From positions 1-64,000 of the forward strand of contig JACRBM010000056.1 of NCBI GenBank assembly GCA_016219275.1: a stretch of DNA of 64,000 nt. Direction: 5' to 3'. Shown one piece after another: positions 24,673-31,604 of this stretch. How positions within the stretch are numbered: the stretch's first letter is position 1; every line of letters starts with the position of its first letter. A program made the translations under genes and the position numbers. The notes beneath the pieces were generated by a model. It worked only from the letters and a program-made list of their open reading frames with translations, did no database searches and was not told the origin of the DNA. Source of the stretch: Chloroflexota bacterium. GTDB taxonomy: Bacteria > Chloroflexota > Anaerolineae > UBA4142.

Positions 24673-24692
24673 GACTAACAGGAAAGATTTCT

Positions 24693-24753
24693 TTGGACGC
24701 GGATGAACGCGGATTTTTTCTATCCGCGAAAATCCGCGTTCATCCGCGTCCAA
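24693..24753. repeat. Hairpin repeat of GGACGCGGATGAACGCGG type
   Basis: TTGGACGCGGATGAACGCGG at 24693 onward is mirrored by CCGCGTTCATCCGCGTCCAA ending at 24753. Related hairpins are at 35011-35086 and, more distantly, 30868-30934. Confidence 0.75.
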
Positions 24754-24793
24754 AATGACTTTGGATTTTAGACTGTCCGGGTGAGGAGGCAAC

Positions 24794-25711
24794 GTGGCAG
24801 ACAATCCCAGGTTTGTGTGGGTAGATGGCAAACTCGTACCGTGGAATGACGCCACGGTGCACATTACGCAAATGGGCATCGCGACGGTGTCGCTCATCTA
24901 CGAAGGAATTCGCGGGTACTGGAACGAGGCGGAGCACAAGACGTACGTCTTTCAACTCGATGCGCACACGCGACGCTTGATGCAATCGGCGCGCTTGGTG
25001 CGGATGAAGCCCGCGCTCGCGGCGAGCGAGGTGAGCCGCGGTGTCCTGGATTTACTCCGCGCGAATCAAATCGCGGGCGACATTTATATTCGCCCGTTCG
25101 CGTTCACCGAAGGACTGACGTTCAGCGTTGCCGCATCCGACGTGCCCCGCATCGTCGTTACGAATCAAGCCTGGGCAACGCGACTCAAGAGCGGCAAGGT
25201 GTCGCACGCGTGCGTCAGTTCATGGGCGCGCATCACGGACAATGTGATGCCACCGCGCATCAAAGCATCATCGAACTATCTCAATTCGCGATACGCATCG
25301 GAAGAAGCCAAGCGCAATGGTTACGATGTCGCCTTGTTTCTGAATCCGAACGGCAAAGTCGCCGAAGCGCCGGGCGCGTGTTTGATGATCGTGCGCGACG
25401 GAAAACTCATCACGCCAACGGTGACGAGCGGCATTCTCGAAAGTATCACGCGCGCGACCTTGATTCAACTGTGTCACGACGTGTTGAACATCGAGGTGAT
25501 CGAGCGCGAATTGGATCGCACCGAATTGTACATCGCGGACGAAGCGTTCTTGTGCGGCACCGGCATGGAGATCACGCCGATCGCCTCGGTGGATCGTTTC
25601 ATGCTTGGCGATGGCGGTATCGGTTCGATTACACAGCGCGTCGAATCGTTGTACCACGATCTCGTGCGCGGGATTGATAAACGCTACGACGAGTGGCGCA
25701 CAGTTGTGTGA
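24794..25711 (+). CDS. ilvE: Branched-chain amino acid aminotransferase
   Basis: 305 aa with a GTG start at 24794 and GGAGG upstream. It shows fold type IV PLP features: VWVDGKLVPWNDATVHI, YEGIRGYWN, IRPFAFTEG, the PLP Lys in PPRIKASSNYLNS, NGKVAEAPGACLMIV, TPTVTSGILESITRATLI, ADEAFLCGTGMEITPI. It catalyses the last step of leucine, isoleucine and valine synthesis or the first step of their breakdown. It is monocistronic here, flanked by repeats. Confidence 0.92.
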   Translation: MADNPRFVWVDGKLVPWNDATVHITQMGIATVSLIYEGIRGYWNEAEHKTYVFQLDAHTRRLMQSARLVRMKPALAASEVSRGVLDLLRANQIAGDIYIRPFAFTEGLTFSVAASDVPRIVVTNQAWATRLKSGKVSHACVSSWARITDNVMPPRIKASSNYLNSRYASEEAKRNGYDVALFLNPNGKVAEAPGACLMIVRDGKLITPTVTSGILESITRATLIQLCHDVLNIEVIERELDRTELYIADEAFLCGTGMEITPIASVDRFMLGDGGIGSITQRVESLYHDLVRGIDKRYDEWRTVV

Positions 25712-25770
25712 ACCGATTCAAGCGGGAATAGAACCACTGATTTCACTGATTACATAGATTTTATTTCATT

Positions 25771-25800
25771 CCACGAAAGACACCCAGGTGTTCTTCGTGG
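25771..25800. repeat. Short CCACGAA hairpin
   Basis: CCACGAA-GACACC and GGTGTT-TTCGTGG arms with a CCAG loop region. The arm matches part of the repeat at 2254-2315. It may also terminate ilvE. Confidence 0.6.
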
Positions 25801-25808
25801 ATTTTTGT

Positions 25809-25837
25809 TTTACGCCGCGCTCAAACGATGCTATAAT
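25809..25837 (+). promoter_or_regulatory. Promoter of LysM-M23 gene
   Basis: TTTACG at 25809-25814, 17-base spacer, TATAAT at 25832-25837. The AAAGGAAAG ribosome site and ATG at 25858 follow. Confidence 0.65.
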
Positions 25838-25857
25838 GTTGACGAAAGGAAAGTTGA

Positions 25858-27093
25858 ATGCGTTTGAATGTACGGCTGTTTGCGCTCCTCGTGTTGAGCG
25901 CGTTCGTTTTTCTTGGCATACCCGCACAGGTTGATGCCGCGCCGCCGTCTGCCGGACCAGAAACCTACGTGGTACAAAGTGGCGACACGCTCTTTGCGAT
26001 CGCGCTCAAATTCAAAACCTCGATTGCCGAAATCAAGAAACTCAATGGACTCGGCAACAATGATATCATCGTCGTTGGACAAAAATTGCTCATCCCCGCG
26101 AGCGATAGCCCCGCGTCCGCGGTGATTGCCGCGACGAACACGATTTCGTACACGGTTCAGCCCGGCGACACACTCGCGCGCATTGCGTCGCGCTACGGCA
26201 CCGGGCTACGCGCGCTCGCCGAACTGAACGGCATTCCGAATCCGAATCTACTTGCTGAAGGACAAGGCATCGCGATTCCCAGCGACCCTGCGCTCGTCAA
26301 GCCAGGGCTGATGATGGACCCGCTCCACGCGCGGCAAGGCGGCACGATTGTGATTCAAGTCGAGCGTCCCGACCTGACCGTCGCGACCGGGCTGTTGAAC
26401 AGCAAGCCGCTCAAATTTACGCGCGCGGGCGGATATTATTACGCATTGCTCGGCATTTCGCGTTGCGCGAAACTTGGCGAGGCGCCGCTAACGATTGTCA
26501 CGACCGATGCGAACAACAAGCCGACGACCGACAATCTCAAACTCAATGTCGCGGCGACCGCGTTTCCGGTGAACGCGATTACGTTGCCGCCGACTGGCGT
26601 GAGCATTTTGCAAAACACCACGCTCGTCAATCGCGAAGCGGCGGATCTCGCGACGATCATCAATCAGCACACGCCGACGCGTTTGTGGCGCGGCGCGTTT
26701 CGCCAACCGGTGTACACCGCGATCACCGAAAACTTTGGCACACGCCGTTCGTACAACGGCGGACCCGTGAGTGCGTGCGGACACGAAGGCACGGATTTCC
26801 GGATGTCGCTCGGCGATCCGATTTATTCGGATGCGCGCGGCAAGGTTGTGTTCGCCGCACTGACCCAGGTGCGCGGCAACATGGTCGTCGTAGATCATGG
26901 TCTCGGCGTGTTCAGCGCGTACTATCACATGTCCGAAATCGCGGTCAAGGTGGGACAACTCGTCAATGCTGGCGCGCTGATTGGCAAAGCCGGCAGCACC
27001 GGACTTTCGACGGGTCCGCATTTGCATTGGAGTATGTGGGTCAACGGCGAGTACGTTGACCCGATGGAATGGACGCGGCGCGTGATTCCGTAA
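25858..27093 (+). CDS. LysM and M23-peptidase domain cell-wall protein
   Basis: 411 aa with a signal peptide (LFALLVLSAFVFLGIPAQVDA). It has two LysM domains (about 39-82, YVVQSGDTLFAIALKF; about 96-140, YTVQPGDTLARIASRY), a middle beta-rich region, and a C-terminal M23 domain with zinc ligands in CGHEGTDFRM and GPHLHWSMWVNG plus the YYHMSEIAV segment. It is probably exported, binds peptidoglycan and cleaves or remodels cross-links. It is in its own transcription unit. Confidence 0.92.
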   Translation: MRLNVRLFALLVLSAFVFLGIPAQVDAAPPSAGPETYVVQSGDTLFAIALKFKTSIAEIKKLNGLGNNDIIVVGQKLLIPASDSPASAVIAATNTISYTVQPGDTLARIASRYGTGLRALAELNGIPNPNLLAEGQGIAIPSDPALVKPGLMMDPLHARQGGTIVIQVERPDLTVATGLLNSKPLKFTRAGGYYYALLGISRCAKLGEAPLTIVTTDANNKPTTDNLKLNVAATAFPVNAITLPPTGVSILQNTTLVNREAADLATIINQHTPTRLWRGAFRQPVYTAITENFGTRRSYNGGPVSACGHEGTDFRMSLGDPIYSDARGKVVFAALTQVRGNMVVVDHGLGVFSAYYHMSEIAVKVGQLVNAGALIGKAGSTGLSTGPHLHWSMWVNGEYVDPMEWTRRVIP

Positions 27094-27097
27094 TTGC

Positions 27098-27131
27098 CGA
27101 CCTTGCGAAAGTTTTGTAACCTTCGCAAGGT
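27098..27131. repeat. Hairpin ACCTTGCGAA / TTCGCAAGGT
   Basis: Ten-base arms around an AGTTTTGTAACC loop, 5 bases after the peptidase stop. It could act as a weak terminator before the kinase gene. Confidence 0.55.
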
Positions 27132-27147
27132 TATCCGGGAGGAGCGA

Positions 27148-27633
27148 ATGGAACTCAAGAGCGTACGAATTGAAAATCCGAGCGAGTTGAATTTCATTCT
27201 CGGACAAACGCACTTTATCAAGACCGTCGAGGACATGCACGAGGCGCTGGTGACGGCGGTGCCGGGCATCAAGTTCGGTCTGGCGTTTTGCGAGGCATCC
27301 GGTCACGCGCTCGTGCGCGCGAGCGGCAACGATCCTGCGCTCGTCGAGCTTGCCAAGCAGAACGCGTTCGCGTTGAGCGCGGGACATTCGTTCATCGTGT
27401 TTCTCGGCGCGGGTTTTTTCCCGATCAACGTTTTGCACGCGATCAAAAACGTGCCGGAGGTCGTCAACATTTTTTGCGCGACGGCGAATCCCGTCGAGGT
27501 CATTCTCGCGGAGACGGAACTGGGACGCGGCATTCTCGGTGTGATTGATGGCGTGAAATCAAAAGGCATCGAAGACGCGTCGGGCATCGAGTGGCGCAAG
27601 AGCTTGTTGCGAAAATTCGGCTACAAGTTGTAA
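27148..27633 (+). CDS. Adenosine-specific kinase family protein
   Basis: 161 aa from the ATG at 27148 (GGGAGGAG upstream). The family block is well kept: NFILGQTHFIKTVEDMHEAL, KFGLAFCEASG, SAGHSFIVFLGAGFFPINVL, IFCATANPVEVILAETE, RGILGVIDGVKSKGIE. Members bind adenosine, and archaeal and bacterial homologues are annotated as adenosine-specific kinases; the physiological role is poorly known. Confidence 0.88.
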   Translation: MELKSVRIENPSELNFILGQTHFIKTVEDMHEALVTAVPGIKFGLAFCEASGHALVRASGNDPALVELAKQNAFALSAGHSFIVFLGAGFFPINVLHAIKNVPEVVNIFCATANPVEVILAETELGRGILGVIDGVKSKGIEDASGIEWRKSLLRKFGYKL

Positions 27634-27644
27634 CGCGAAAAAAA

Positions 27645-27674
27645 ACGAGTCGCTTGGTTTTTCAAGCGACTCGT
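27645..27674. terminator. Bidirectional terminator
   Basis: ACGAGTCGCTTG, loop GTTTTT, CAAGCGACTCGT. On the minus strand a run of eight Ts follows, so it mainly ends the ssb transcript. It separates the convergent kinase and ssb genes. Confidence 0.85.
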
Positions 27675-27693
27675 GATTATCTTTGTGGTCGGG

Positions 27694-28119
27694 TTAGAAC
27701 GGCAAGTCTTCGCCAGCGGCAGGTTCGGGAGCGACGACTTCGGTGCTACCGGTGCTGGCGGGTGCGCCACCCTCGCGTTTACTACCAAGGAAGCGGACGG
27801 TCTCCGCGAACACTTCAAACGAAGCGCGCGGTTTACCGTCTTGTCCGGTCCACAATCGCGGACCGCCATTTTCGTCGGCAGTCAGGTGCCCTTCGACCAA
27901 AACTTGACGACCCTTGCTCAAGTACTGGTTACAGGCTTCGGCTTGCTTGCCGAACACCGAGACGCGAAACCACGCGGTTTCTTCTTTTTGCTGTCCATCC
28001 GCCGTGTTGTACTTGCGACTCGTTGCGACGGACAATCGGGTAACGGGAGTGCCCTGGGGCGTATAGCGCATTTCCGGGTCATTCCCCAAATTCCCGACCA
28101 GAACAATCTTCTGATACAT
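27694..28119 (-). CDS. ssb: Single-stranded DNA-binding protein
   Basis: 141 aa. The OB fold opens with MYQKIVLVGNLGNDPEMRYTPQGTPVTRLSVATSR and continues with ETAWFRVSVFGKQAEACNQYL and RQVLVEGHLTADENGG. A short Ala/Pro/Gly linker leads to an acidic tail ending EDLPF, the partner-binding tip of bacterial SSB. It coats single-stranded DNA in replication and repair. An AGGAGG site precedes the ATG. Confidence 0.95.
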   Translation of the reverse strand: MYQKIVLVGNLGNDPEMRYTPQGTPVTRLSVATSRKYNTADGQQKEETAWFRVSVFGKQAEACNQYLSKGRQVLVEGHLTADENGGPRLWTGQDGKPRASFEVFAETVRFLGSKREGGAPASTGSTEVVAPEPAAGEDLPF

Positions 28120-28225
28120 TTTTCCTCCTTAGGATGCAAAACACTGACCGGGGTAAAGTTAAATCGTTGGCGAGAGTATACCACACATTTGTTCTAATTG
28201 CAAACGCGTTGTGGATTTGGCTAAT

Positions 28226-29377
28226 TTATTTTTCACTCGCAATCGCGACGATCAATTTCGCGAGCATTGCCGCGCGCGGCACGATAGAATCCACACGCAA
28301 GTACTCCTCCATCGCGTTGTGCCCATTGCCGCCTTGCGGTCCCAGCCCGTCGAGTGTCGGCGTTCCGAATGACGCGGTAAAGTTTCCGTCCGATCCGCCG
28401 CCGGTCATCACGTCTTCGATTTGGAATCCCAGGTCGTGCGCCGCGTTTTTGGCGAGCGCGACCAAGTGTGCGGTCGCGTCCGTTTTCTCCATCGGCGGAT
28501 TGGCGAGTCCGCCGCTCAATTCGGTCGTCGTCCCAGGGACGATTTCGCGCGCGGTGATTTCTCGTACCGCTTGTTCGAACGGCGCGACGTCGGAGGTGCG
28601 TGGAAAGCGCACGTCAATCTCCGCCTCCGCCGTTTCCGCGACGACGTTCGGTCGCGTGCCGCCGCGAATCACGCCGACGTTCACGGTCAGGTCTGGGAGC
28701 AAGCCATTGAGTTTTTTCAGCGCGCCGATGTGCTCGGCGAGTGTGTAAATCGCATTCGCGCCTTTTTGCGGTTCGACGCCGGCGTGCGCGGGTTTGCCAC
28801 GCACTTTGACCCAGTACGTACCAACACCTTTACGCGCGCTGACAATCGCGCCGCTCTCGCGTGCGCCTTCGAGAACGAGCGCGGCAGTTGCGCCGCGCAC
28901 GATTGGCGCGTACAACTCTTTCGACACTGGCGAGCCGACTTCTTCTTCGCTGTTGAAGAAAAATCCGATCTCGCCAAAGTTCTCGAATCCCGATTGCGCG
29001 ATAGCGTGCGCGGCATAGATGCCGTTGAGCAAGCCAGACTTCATGTCAATCACGCCGCAACCCAGGGCTTTGCCGGCGACGCGGCGAAATGGAAACTCGT
29101 TGGTCTTGCCATCCGAGTACACCGTGTCCATGTGTCCGATCATTACGATCCGCGCGTTGCCCTTGCCGCGCCAGCGCGCGTAGAGACAATCGCCGTACTG
29201 CGGTTGCGGAAATTCGACGACCTCTGCGCCAAACTCGCGCACGCGTTCGTGTACGACGCGCGCAATCGCGTCCACGCCGGCTTTGTTGTGCGTGCCGCAA
29301 TCGGTGTTGACGAGCGTTTCGAGATCGCGCAGATAATTCGGCAGAGCAGTAGTGAGTTGACCAAGAAAATCTGTCAT
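28226..29377 (-). CDS. M20 family peptidase (carboxypeptidase G2-like)
   Basis: 383 aa. Metal ligands and catalytic residues are visible in MIGHMDTVYSDGKT (His, Asp), GCGVIDMKSGLLNGIYA (bridging Asp), FFFNSEEEVGSPVS (catalytic and metal Glu), the lid-domain KPAHAGVEPQKGANAI and the final His in GGNGHNAMEEYLRV. Relatives hydrolyse C-terminal glutamate or other N-acyl amino acids. No Cys anchor or signal peptide is evident, so it is likely cytosolic. Confidence 0.9.
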   Translation of the reverse strand: MTDFLGQLTTALPNYLRDLETLVNTDCGTHNKAGVDAIARVVHERVREFGAEVVEFPQPQYGDCLYARWRGKGNARIVMIGHMDTVYSDGKTNEFPFRRVAGKALGCGVIDMKSGLLNGIYAAHAIAQSGFENFGEIGFFFNSEEEVGSPVSKELYAPIVRGATAALVLEGARESGAIVSARKGVGTYWVKVRGKPAHAGVEPQKGANAIYTLAEHIGALKKLNGLLPDLTVNVGVIRGGTRPNVVAETAEAEIDVRFPRTSDVAPFEQAVREITAREIVPGTTTELSGGLANPPMEKTDATAHLVALAKNAAHDLGFQIEDVMTGGGSDGNFTASFGTPTLDGLGPQGGNGHNAMEEYLRVDSIVPRAAMLAKLIVAIASEK

Positions 29378-29415
29378 GTTTCAGCTCCAAAAGGAATAAT
29401 CCCTTCCGGGATTGT

Positions 29416-29655
29416 TTATTTCTTAATTTTGCGAAGTTTTGGTTCTAGGTTATCTTTTAGAAGCTCGTCGGTGGATACTTGAAATAATTCTGCAATGTCA
29501 AGCACAAGATTGACAGTGGGCTGTTTCTTGCCAACCTCTATCTCGGAAAGATAACTGTGAGTCGTGTAACCCAGTGCAGCAGCCAGTTCTTGCAATGTCA
29601 TTTTGCGTTGTGTACGCAAAATACGTAATTTTCCACCGAATCTTTTTGTCTTCAT
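29416..29655 (-). CDS. XRE-family helix-turn-helix regulator
   Basis: 79 aa consisting of one Cro/C1-type domain: LRILRTQRKMTLQELAAALGYTTHSYLSEIEVGKKQPTVNLVLDIAELFQVSTDELL. It is transcribed away from an HNH nuclease gene, with a palindrome in the 70-base gap (29694-29714). The size and arrangement recall controller proteins of restriction loci, and it probably represses the shared promoter region. Confidence 0.85.
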   Translation of the reverse strand: MKTKRFGGKLRILRTQRKMTLQELAAALGYTTHSYLSEIEVGKKQPTVNLVLDIAELFQVSTDELLKDNLEPKLRKIKK

Positions 29656-29667
29656 TCAAGTAAACGA

Positions 29668-29695
29668 TTGACATTTCTTCGAGATGTGTTATCAT
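29668..29695 (+). promoter_or_regulatory. Promoter of the HNH gene
   Basis: TTGACA at 29668-29673, 16-base spacer, TATCAT at 29690-29695. It overlaps the operator palindrome. Confidence 0.5.
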
Positions 29696-29714
29696 TGTCT
29701 CTATTAGAGACAAT
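29694..29714. promoter_or_regulatory. Operator-like palindrome between XRE and HNH genes
   Basis: ATTGTCTCT, spacer ATT, AGAGACAAT: a perfect 9-bp inverted repeat that covers the -10 end and likely transcription start of the HNH gene. A natural site for the divergent XRE repressor. Confidence 0.6.
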
Positions 29715-29725
29715 AAGGAAACACG

Positions 29726-30202
29726 ATGATTTGCCTCAATTGTGGTGTTGAAACAGCGAACCCGAAATTTTGTAGCCGATCTTGTGCTGCTCAGTACAAC
29801 AACAAACAGTTTCCTAAACGCGATCGGAAACAATTCCGGTGTGAAAAATGCGGTGGTGTGGCAGAGTACCGGCGCAAGTTTTGTGAGGATTGCAGTCCCA
29901 AGAATGGAGTAGATTGGAGTAAACGAACATTCGGATTTGTGCGATCTTCCTTGGACTTCCATGCCCGGATTCGTCAACTTGCGCGTAAAGCATATTACAC
30001 GTCGGATCGCCCAAGCCAGTGCGTCGTTTGTGGATACTCAAAACATATCGAAATCTGTCACATCAAATCTATCCAGGAATTTTCGGAACATACACCGATT
30101 TCTGTGATCAACTCACTGGACAATCTGGTCGCGTTGTGTCCCAACTGTCATTGGGAGTTTGATCATGGCTTGTTGAAATCAGAACAGTTGAAACTACGAT
30201 AA
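29726..30202 (+). CDS. HNH-type endonuclease with zinc ribbons
   Basis: 158 aa. The N-terminus has two Cys clusters (CLNCGVETANPKFCSRSC and CEKCGGVAEYRRKFCEDC), probably zinc-binding. The C-terminal half is an HNH nuclease: CVVCGYSKHIEICHIKSI, then SLDNLVALCPNCHWEFDHG with the Asn and final His. It is likely a DNA endonuclease. The DNA is AT-richer than the neighbourhood, and with the divergent XRE gene it forms a small regulated module ending in a terminator. Start at the ATG with AAGGAA upstream. Confidence 0.82.
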   Translation: MICLNCGVETANPKFCSRSCAAQYNNKQFPKRDRKQFRCEKCGGVAEYRRKFCEDCSPKNGVDWSKRTFGFVRSSLDFHARIRQLARKAYYTSDRPSQCVVCGYSKHIEICHIKSIQEFSEHTPISVINSLDNLVALCPNCHWEFDHGLLKSEQLKLR

Positions 30203-30208
30203 GAAAAC

Positions 30209-30240
30209 GGGAGCGCTACGAACGCGGCTCCCTTTTTCTT
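30209..30240 (+). terminator. Intrinsic terminator
   Basis: GGGAGC...GCTCCC stem with an inner GC pair, followed by TTTTTCTT, directly after the HNH stop codon. Confidence 0.8.
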
Positions 30241-30247
30241 GTCACGA

Positions 30248-30518
30248 TGGGCCCGGCTGGATTCGAACCAGCAACCAACTCCTTCTGGTTTGTGTCGGTT
30301 TCCCGGCTCCCTGGACTATACCTTCGCCATGACGCTTGCGCGTTTTAGGTGGTGACCGTCTAGTCTCTACACCTTCCGACTTGTGGTCGGCTTGGCTCGG
30401 GATGACCATGAGTCTTCACTTTTAGGTTTCCCCGAATTTGGCCACTAACATTCGCAAGATTTCTCAAGCGACGCACACTTTGTATGAGGGAGCTGCTCTG
30501 CCCTTGAGCTACGGGCCC
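30248..30518 (-). tRNA. tRNA-Ile(CAU) interrupted by a group I intron
   Basis: Exons 30484-30518 and 30248-30284 join into a 72-nt tRNA. Acceptor GGGCCCG pairs with CGGGCCC, the T arm is GCTGG-TTCGAAT-CCAGC, the anticodon stem is GCTCC/GGAGT and the loop is CTCATAA with anticodon CAU. CCA is not encoded. C4-G69 and C5-G68, together with the GGTTGC variable region, favour tRNA-Ile2 (lysidine-modified by TilS, reads AUA) over elongator Met. It is third in a minus-strand cluster after tRNA-Pro and tRNA-Gly. Confidence 0.85.
30285..30483 (-). ncRNA. Group I self-splicing intron in tRNA-Ile(CAU)
   Basis: 199 nt between anticodon position 36 and position 37. The 5' exon ends in CAU, which can pair with the guide GUG 5 bases into the intron (U-G wobble at the splice site). 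The intron ends in G and leaves AA-GGAGT. A P7 pairing GACTA (30361-30365) with TAGTC (30314-30318) and a GGGGAAACC tetraloop hairpin (about 30424-30433) are visible. CAU/GUG and the roughly 200-nt size match the Azoarcus tRNA-Ile ribozyme subgroup. It has no reading frame inside. Confidence 0.85.
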
Positions 30519-30537
30519 CCAAGCAAGACGGAAGACG

Positions 30538-30588
30538 AACGACGGAGGACGGAAGCGATCCGTCATTCGTCATCCGTCCTCCGTCGTT
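30538..30588. repeat. AACGACGGAGGACGGA hairpin repeat
   Basis: Sixteen-base arms AACGACGGAGGACGGA and TCCGTCCTCCGTCGTT between tRNA-Gly and tRNA-Ile. Both arms hold GACGGA subrepeats. Confidence 0.7.
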
Positions 30589-30594
30589 TGAAAG

Positions 30595-30666
30595 AGCGGG
30601 AGACGAGGTTCGAACTCGCAACGTCCACCTTGGAAGGGTGGCATTCTGCCATTGAATTACTCCCGC
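30595..30666 (-). tRNA. tRNA-Gly(UCC)
   Basis: 72 nt. Acceptor GCGGGAG with CTCCCGC, discriminator T, anticodon loop CTTCCAA (UCC), T arm GCGAG-TTCGAAC-CTCGT. CCA not encoded. Confidence 0.95.
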
Positions 30667-30674
30667 ATGGTCTG

Positions 30675-30747
30675 TCGGGGCGATTGGACTTGAACCAACG
30701 GCCTCATCGTCCCAAACGATGCGCGCTACCAACTGCGCCACGCCCCG
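30675..30747 (-). tRNA. tRNA-Pro(UGG)
   Basis: 73 nt. Acceptor CGGGGCG with CGCCCCG, discriminator A, anticodon loop TTTGGGA (UGG), T loop TTCAAGT. CCA not encoded. First tRNA of the minus-strand cluster. Confidence 0.95.
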
Positions 30748-30867
30748 TCATCGCGCGCAAGTATATGCGAATTCTGGGGAATCGTCAAACGGTACAGATT
30801 TGAGTTCTTTATGCCTGATAGGAAAAGTCTGGGCAAAGTTTTTAGTGTCTGCTCGTAACCTTACATG

Positions 30868-30934
30868 AACCACAGATAAACACAGGTGAACACAGATTAT
30901 TTCTATCCGCGTTTATCCGTGTTCATCTGTGGTT
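30868..30934. repeat. AACCACAGATAAACACAGG hairpin repeat
   Basis: AACCACAGATAAACAC at 30868 is mirrored by GTGTTCATCTGTGGTT ending at 30934. Direct ACACAG subrepeats lie in the arms. The rest of the 344-base gap 30748-31091 shows nothing else recognisable. Confidence 0.75.
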
Positions 30935-31091
30935 GATCGTCCGATCTTTGTTTGGGTTATCCGTACGCGAAAAATACACGCGCCGGGATGCAGTCTCGCC
31001 GCGTGTGTTTTTGCTTTTGACGCGCGTCGCAAGTTGTGTTATAAAATGCGCCAATTTCCGTATCCCACCTTTATTGTGAGGGGCAACCGAC

Positions 31092-31457
31092 ATGGTCAAG
31101 CGAAACCACATGAACGATATCGAACGCAAAAAGCTAGAGAAGGAGCGCGCACTGGTTCGTGAGGAATTAAATCGTCTCCGCGAGTATCTCAAAACTGAAC
31201 CCGAGTCAACGGGCGATGAAGTGGACCTCGCGGTGTACGAACGCGAAAAGAATCTCGCGCTCGTGAAACATCTTGAACAGAAAATCGAAGAGATTGATCG
31301 CGTGTTGCAGAACGCGAAAAAGGGCAAGTACGGTATCTGCGAACGCTGCGGCAACGCGATTGATCCGGCGCGTCTCGCCGCGATGCCGGAGACAACACTG
31401 TGCATCAAGTGCAAGAGCGAGGTTGAACGCGCGGCGCGGCGTGCGGCGATGCGGTAA
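31092..31457 (+). CDS. DksA/TraR-type zinc-finger protein
   Basis: 121 aa. A long coiled-coil (about 8-85; ERKKLEKERALVREELNRLREYL and LVKHLEQKIEEIDRVLQNAKKG) precedes a C4 zinc finger YGICERCGNAIDPARLAAMPETTLCIKCK. This is the DksA/TraR layout; DksA binds the secondary channel of RNA polymerase and works with ppGpp. The coiled-coil tip acidic pair of true DksA cannot be placed with confidence, so the exact role is open. Confidence 0.85.
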   Translation: MVKRNHMNDIERKKLEKERALVREELNRLREYLKTEPESTGDEVDLAVYEREKNLALVKHLEQKIEEIDRVLQNAKKGKYGICERCGNAIDPARLAAMPETTLCIKCKSEVERAARRAAMR

Positions 31458-31490
31458 GAAATCAAAAGAACAAATGTTCTTGTTGAATTA

Positions 31491-31519
31491 CGTAGGGGCG
31501 AGGTGACCTCGCCCCTACG
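31491..31519. repeat. Perfect 14-bp inverted repeat CGTAGGGGCGAGGT
   Basis: Arms of 14 bases with a single G between them, just after the DksA-like gene. It may help terminate that transcript; a TTTTATAAA follows. Confidence 0.7.
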
Positions 31520-31535
31520 CGTTTTATAAAACGCG

Positions 31536-31564
31536 TTTGCGCGATGATACGATTGGCATATAAT
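31536..31564 (+). promoter_or_regulatory. Promoter of the chelatase gene
   Basis: TTTGCG at 31536-31541, 17-base spacer, TATAAT at 31559-31564, 40 bases before the ATG at 31605. Confidence 0.55.
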
Positions 31565-31604
31565 ACACGCGACGCAACGATGCGATCTTATTGCGAGATA
31601 TAAA

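Noticed and set aside
30360-30803. Open frames on both strands across the tRNA cluster
   Set aside because: They run through three tRNA genes and the group I intron and have no protein-like composition.
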